64,000 nt of DNA from NCBI RefSeq assembly GCF_965198575.1, contig NZ_OZ240671.1, positions 310,001 to 374,000 of the forward strand, given 5' to 3'. The first letter of the stretch is position 1, and the number at the start of each line of letters is the position of its first letter. Origin of the DNA: Lichenicola sp965198575. Lineage in GTDB: Bacteria; Pseudomonadota; Alphaproteobacteria; Acetobacterales; Acetobacteraceae. The translations under genes and the position numbers were made by a program. The notes under the pieces were generated by a model, which had not been told where the DNA came from, did no database searches, and saw only the letters and a list, made by a program, of their open reading frames with translations. This document shows positions 60,022 to 64,000 of this stretch, one piece after another.

Positions 60022-61413
60022 CTATGCAGCATCCTGAGGAGATGCCAGCAGCCTGCCGAACAGCAGTGCAAAAGCCGCGAGCAGGATCGTCGCCGAACCG
60101 ATCAGTGCAGCGTGCAACAGCCAGAACCGTGTCCCGGACATCTGCGTGACGAGCCCTGCAAGACGAGCGACCAGCAGGTTCGCCAGGAACAGGTGGAGCA
60201 CGAAGGCATTGACCACCGTGGCACCCAGCGCACGCGGAGCGCGCCGCGCATATAGCGCCATGCCGACCGGGTAGAAATTCGAGAAGCCGAAATCATTGAC
60301 CAGGTGGAACGCGAGGCCCCAGCCCAGTCCGATCTTGTGGCCGTCCGCCTGGAACGATGCCAGCGCCAGGATCAGCGGCGCCAGCATCAGCAGCACGCTC
60401 GCCCCCGCAATCCGCACGATCTCGCCCGGCAGCCGCCAATGCCGTCCCCACCAACGCCAGAACAGCATCGACGACGCCAGCGTCCCGATCCCGAAAAAGG
60501 CGTCGAGCGACACCAGCCAGCTCACCGGCATGGTGTGGCCGTCGAACACGAGCGCGTAGTTCTGCTGGCCCCACAACAGGTAGCCGTTGAAGATCTCCAT
60601 GTTGCCGACCGACGCCATCGCCAGCACCGGAAGCATCGCCGCCAGCACCAGCAGGACGCGCTTGTCGGTCCGCGTCAGACCCGTCTTCGCCACCACACTG
60701 TGCAAGACACGTCCCGCAACCGGTTCCGGCGGCAGCCAGCGCCGACCGCCGAGATAGGTCAGCAGCCCGAGCAGCATCCCGAGGCCGGCAGCGGCAAAAC
60801 CCCAGTGCCAGGCATAGTCCTCGCCAAGCGTCCCGCAGACCAGCGGCGACACCACCACGGCGATGCTGACGGCCAGCGAATAAAGCTGGAACGCGTCGGC
60901 GCGCCGTGTATCCGCCGGTCCATACAAGCCGCTCACCTGCGCCTTCAGCGAGCCGGCGCATCCGAGGCCGGTGATCAGACAGGCAAGTGCGATCAGGAAC
61001 GTCGCATCGAATGCCAACAGGAAATGCCCGGCGGTCATCAGCACGCTGCCGAGAATGATGGTGCGGGTGCGGCCGAGCAGCCGATCCGCCAGCAACCCAC
61101 CCAGGATCGGGGTTGCCCAGATCGTTGCGGAATACAGGCCCATGATCGCCGCGGCCAGCGCCACACCCGTGACCGGCCCCATCAAAAGCCCGATCAGGCT
61201 GCGGAACGCACCGAACCCCCACACATGCTCGACATGGCCCGGCCGCAACAGCTGGGCGCTCATGTACAGCACCAGCAGCGACTGCATGCCGTAGAGGGAA
61301 AACCCGACCCAGCCCTCGGTCGCTGCCAGTACGGCAAGCCCGCGCGGGTGACCGAGGAACGCACGATCGTCGGCCGGGCTTGTCCGGTGCGGGGTCAGGG
61401 TCTGCGTCGTCAT
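60022..61413 (-). CDS. POT/PTR-family proton-dependent oligopeptide transporter
   Basis: A 463-residue MFS protein with about 12-14 helices. EGWVGFSLYGMQSLLVLYMS matches the ExxERFxYY region of POT transporters in degenerate form. GGLLADRLLGRTRTIILGSV is the loop 2-3 MFS motif. A long hydrophilic loop between halves includes PPEPVAGRVLHSVV. The usual substrate is di- or tripeptides with H+, but the loss of the full ExxERFxYY motif makes the substrate uncertain. It stands alone. Confidence 0.78.
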   Translation of the reverse strand: MTTQTLTPHRTSPADDRAFLGHPRGLAVLAATEGWVGFSLYGMQSLLVLYMSAQLLRPGHVEHVWGFGAFRSLIGLLMGPVTGVALAAAIMGLYSATIWATPILGGLLADRLLGRTRTIILGSVLMTAGHFLLAFDATFLIALACLITGLGCAGSLKAQVSGLYGPADTRRADAFQLYSLAVSIAVVVSPLVCGTLGEDYAWHWGFAAAGLGMLLGLLTYLGGRRWLPPEPVAGRVLHSVVAKTGLTRTDKRVLLVLAAMLPVLAMASVGNMEIFNGYLLWGQQNYALVFDGHTMPVSWLVSLDAFFGIGTLASSMLFWRWWGRHWRLPGEIVRIAGASVLLMLAPLILALASFQADGHKIGLGWGLAFHLVNDFGFSNFYPVGMALYARRAPRALGATVVNAFVLHLFLANLLVARLAGLVTQMSGTRFWLLHAALIGSATILLAAFALLFGRLLASPQDAA

Positions 61414-61546
61414 GAAGCGGGGCCTCGTGGAGATCGACGTCTAATGACCACGCCGGCGTCACGAGACAAAGTGGACCGGGCTGGCGATCTCGATCAGCGC
61501 GCCGCGGAGGCGAGCCGGATACCGGCTCGCGAGATTTCGCGGATTG

Positions 61547-62701
61547 TCAGATCTCCAGACGCGTCCAGGCGGCATCGGCCTTGTGTGATGCGATCACCGC
61601 GTCGATGAAGGCGACGTTGCGAAGCCCGTCCTCGATCCCGGGCAGTAGCGCGCCGGCGTCACCCGACGGCGTACCCGCGAGCCAGGACCGGAGCAGCGCG
61701 GCGGCGTCGGTGTAGATCTGCGCGAACGCCTCGAGATACCCTTCCGGATGACCGGCCGGAATCCGGGTCGCGTTTGCGGCCGCCTCCGACAGACCGGGCA
61801 TGCCGCGCGTCAGACGCCGTGTCGGCTGGCCGAGGGGCGAGAAGTGCAGCACGTTCGGCTCTGCCTGCAGCCACTCCAGCCCGCCCTTGTCGCCGAACAC
61901 GCGCAGGCGCAAGCCGTTCTCGCACCCGGGCGCCACCTGGCTGCACCACAGCATCCCCCGCGCACCGCCCTCGTAGCGAAGCAGCATGCGGGCATCGTCA
62001 TCGAGCCTCCGTCCAGGTACGAAACTCGACAGGTCGGCGGCCACGGATTCCAGCCGCAATCCCGTGACGAACCCGGCCAGCTGGTGCGCGTGGGTGCCGA
62101 TATCGCCGACGCTGCCGCCGGGTCCGGATCGTGCCGGATCGGTGCGCCAGGCCGCCTGCTTCTGGCCGGTCTGCTCGAGCGCCTCGGCCAGCCATTCCTG
62201 CGGGTATTCCACCTGCACCACACGGATCGTGCCGAGTTCGCCCGCCAGCACGCGGGCGCGCGCCTCGCGGACCAGCGGGTAGCCGGTGTAATTGTGGGTC
62301 AGCACGAACGGCAGCCCGGTGCGACCGAGCAGTTCCGCCAGCGACCGCGCATCCTGCATCGAGGTGCAGAGCGGCTTGTCGCAAATCACCGGGATCCCGC
62401 GGCTCAGGAAGGCGTGGCAGATCGCGGCATGACTGTCGTTGGGGGTGACCACGCTGACCACGTCGATGCGGTCCGATCGCCCGGCTTCCGAAGCCGCCAT
62501 CGTTTCGTAATCGGCGTAGGCGCGATCAGGCTCGATATGAAGGGCTGCCGCCGAGTGCCGCGCCCGTTCCGGATCGGACGACAATGCGCCCGCCACCAGC
62601 TCGTACTGGTCGTCCAGACGGGCCGCCATCCGGTGCACGCCGCCGATGAAGCTGCCGGCCCCGCCGCCGACCATGCCGAGACGCAGGCGCCGGTCGGTCA
62701 T
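61547..62701 (-). CDS. Gfo/Idh/MocA family oxidoreductase
   Basis: A 384-residue NAD(P)-dependent sugar dehydrogenase. RLGMVGGGAGSFIGGVHRMA is the dinucleotide fold, and VVTPNDSHAAICHAFLSRGI and VICDKPLCTSM contain the family's (E)KP lysine. GGSVGDIGTHAHQLAGFVTG supplies the catalytic Asp/His. It overlaps the isomerase gene upstream by 4 bases. Such pairs act in inositol or rare sugar breakdown. Confidence 0.9.
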   Translation of the reverse strand: MTDRRLRLGMVGGGAGSFIGGVHRMAARLDDQYELVAGALSSDPERARHSAAALHIEPDRAYADYETMAASEAGRSDRIDVVSVVTPNDSHAAICHAFLSRGIPVICDKPLCTSMQDARSLAELLGRTGLPFVLTHNYTGYPLVREARARVLAGELGTIRVVQVEYPQEWLAEALEQTGQKQAAWRTDPARSGPGGSVGDIGTHAHQLAGFVTGLRLESVAADLSSFVPGRRLDDDARMLLRYEGGARGMLWCSQVAPGCENGLRLRVFGDKGGLEWLQAEPNVLHFSPLGQPTRRLTRGMPGLSEAAANATRIPAGHPEGYLEAFAQIYTDAAALLRSWLAGTPSGDAGALLPGIEDGLRNVAFIDAVIASHKADAAWTRLEI

Positions 62702-63768
62702 GCGCCGTCTCCGGCCGGCAGACCGAGCATGCGGCGATTGGCCGCCCGGTCGGTGCCACCGCTGGCGAAATCATCGAACGCGCGGTCGGTCACCGGGATG
62801 ATATGGCGCCGGATGAACGCGGCCCCTTCGCGCGCGCCGACCTCGGGAGCCTTGAGGCAGCATTCCCATTCCAGCACCGCCCAGCCGTCGAAATCGTACT
62901 GCGCGAGCTTGGAGAACACCGCACCGAAATCCACCTGGCCATCGCCGAGCGAGCGGAACCGGCCGGCGCGGTCGATCCAGTTCTGGTAACCGCCATAAAC
63001 GCCCTGGCGCGGGCTCGGCACATACTCGGCGTCCTTGGCGTGGAACATGCGGATGCGCTCATGGTACACGTCGATGAAGCCGAGATAGTCCATCACCTGC
63101 AGCACGAAGTGGCTGGGATCGTACAGGATATTGCAGCGCGGATGATTGCCGACACGCTCCAGGAACATCTCGAACGTGACGCCATCGTGCAGGTCCTCGC
63201 TCGGGTGCAGCTCGTAGCAGAGATCGGCGCCGGCCTCGTCAAACGCATCGAGGATCGGACGCCAACGCGCGGCCAACTCCCCGAACGCCTCGTCGATCAA
63301 TCCCGCCGGCCGCTGCGGGAATGGATACAGATACGGCCAGGCCAGCGCTCCGGAAAACGTCACGTGCGCGGTGAGCCCGAGCCGCCGCGTCGCCCTGGCC
63401 GCGAGATGCAGTTGGGCGACCGCCCACTCCTGCCGAGCCGCCGGATTGCCGCGCACGGACGGATGCGCGAACCCGTCGAGAGCCGTGTCGTAGGCCGGGT
63501 GGGCCGCGACCAATTGTCCCTGCAGATGGGTGGACAATTCGGTCAAGGCGAGGCCGTTCGCCGCCAGGGTGCCCTTCACCTCGTCGCAATAGGTGTCGCT
63601 TTCCGCGGCGCGTGCCAGGTCGAACAGGCGCGCGTCCCATGACGGGATCTGCACGCCGTCGAAGCCGCACTCCTTCGCCCACGCGGCGATCGCCGGCAGG
63701 CTGTCGAACGGCGCCGCATCACCGGCAAACTGCGCCAGGAACAGCGCCGGACCCTTGAGCGTCTTCAT
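62698..63768 (-). CDS. Sugar phosphate isomerase/epimerase (xylose isomerase-like TIM barrel)
   Basis: A 356-residue AP endonuclease 2-type TIM barrel. GADLCYELHPSEDLHDGVTF, CNILYDPSHFVLQ and IRMFHAKDAEYVPSPR hold the Glu, Asp and His metal ligands of the IolE/sugar epimerase group. The ATG at 63768 (MKTLKGPALFLAQF) is the natural start. It probably works with the adjacent Gfo/Idh/MocA enzyme on the same keto-sugar or inositol derivative. Confidence 0.88.
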   Translation of the reverse strand: MKTLKGPALFLAQFAGDAAPFDSLPAIAAWAKECGFDGVQIPSWDARLFDLARAAESDTYCDEVKGTLAANGLALTELSTHLQGQLVAAHPAYDTALDGFAHPSVRGNPAARQEWAVAQLHLAARATRRLGLTAHVTFSGALAWPYLYPFPQRPAGLIDEAFGELAARWRPILDAFDEAGADLCYELHPSEDLHDGVTFEMFLERVGNHPRCNILYDPSHFVLQVMDYLGFIDVYHERIRMFHAKDAEYVPSPRQGVYGGYQNWIDRAGRFRSLGDGQVDFGAVFSKLAQYDFDGWAVLEWECCLKAPEVGAREGAAFIRRHIIPVTDRAFDDFASGGTDRAANRRMLGLPAGDGA

Positions 63769-63785
63769 CGAGTTTCCCCTCTTCC

Positions 63786-64000
63786 TCAGGCCGCCGCGCG
63801 CGGCATGCGCGGCAGGATCAGGTGCATCAGCAACAGGGCGAGCAGGTACGCGCCGGCCGCACACCCGAACAGGATCACGTAGCTTCCGGTCGCCTGCAAC
63901 ACCACGCCGGCGGCCTCCGCCACACCCATGCCGCCGATCGCACCCGCCATGCCGCCGAGCCCGACCACGCTGGCCACCGCATTCGGCGGATTGGTGTCCG
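63786..64000 (-). CDS. MFS transporter, C-terminal part (ExuT-like), cut by window edge
   Basis: An open minus frame entering from the window end: about 71 codons, with AVASVVGLGGMAGAIGGM followed by two helices and a basic tail LILPRMPRAAA. This is the conserved end of hexuronate/galactonate-type MFS transporters. It lies 17 bases before the isomerase, so it is probably the first gene of the sugar catabolic unit and imports its substrate. Confidence 0.75.
   Translation of the reverse strand, partial: DTNPPNAVASVVGLGGMAGAIGGMGVAEAAGVVLQATGSYVILFGCAAGAYLLALLLMHLILPRMPRAAA

Overview
This 64 kb, very GC-rich window carries an almost complete photosynthesis gene cluster (PGC, about 9.5-52.6 kb) of a purple alphaproteobacterium. 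The gene set points to an aerobic anoxygenic phototroph, or a purple non-sulfur bacterium, probably of the acetic acid bacterial family Acetobacteraceae. It has bchFNBHLM-lhaA-puhABC, acsF as the only cyclase present, pufBALMC with a tetraheme cytochrome, ppsR/ppaA, and no pufQ, pufX, crtA or pucBA. The family is an inference from gene content and from an alcohol-dehydrogenase-like triheme cytochrome; no 16S gene is present. It is probably not Acidiphilium, because PufL keeps His at L168, where Acidiphilium is known to have Glu.

Layout. (1) 1-1.8 kb: two cation/proton antiporters. (2) 1.8-3.0 kb: a gene-poor gap with a possible broken reading frame. (3) 3.0-9.4 kb: two divergent arms of an organoarsenic-type cluster. 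The minus arm has a radical SAM protein, a disulfide flavoprotein and two rSAM-associated transferases. The plus arm has a sterol-desaturase-like protein, an aquaporin and an ArsM-like methyltransferase. (4) 9.5-24.4 kb, minus strand: crtEF-bchCXYZ-pufBALMC, a triheme cytochrome, a small membrane protein and crtIB. (5) 24.5-26.9 kb, plus strand: crtDC, divergent from crtE. (6) 26.9-47.4 kb, minus strand: an essentially gapless run of 18 genes, bchFNBHLM-lhaA-puhABC-orf-acsF-puhE/cobW-hemA-bchIDO-orf. (7) 47.6-52.6 kb, plus strand: ppaA-ppsR-bchG-bchP-tspO. (8) 53.1-56.6 kb: ccmCDEF. (9) 56.6-64 kb, minus strand: a sugar ABC importer (binding protein, permease, ATPase), a POT-family transporter, a Gfo/Idh/MocA dehydrogenase, a sugar isomerase/epimerase and the end of an MFS transporter.

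How it works together. HemA makes 5-aminolevulinate. BchHID, BchM, AcsF, BchLNB, BchF, BchXYZ, BchC, BchG and BchP make bacteriochlorophyll a. CrtEBIFDC make spirilloxanthin-type carotenoids. PufBALMC and PuhABCE with LhaA form and assemble the LH1-reaction centre. CcmCDEF load heme onto the c-type cytochromes. Three perfect TGT-N12-ACA palindromes, before bchC, between crtE and crtD, and between bchF and ppaA, are textbook binding sites for the PpsR encoded here.

The most unusual item is at 32253-34085: PuhE, a membrane protein of reaction-centre assembly, is fused in one frame to a complete CobW/COG0523 GTPase with a histidine-rich metal-binding stretch. It lies between acsF and hemA-bchID, so a membrane-tethered metal chaperone for bacteriochlorophyll synthesis is a reasonable hypothesis. 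Other points of note are a PpsR with a single cysteine, the extra triheme cytochrome after pufC, overlapping crtD/crtC coding, and the organoarsenic-type cluster next to the PGC.
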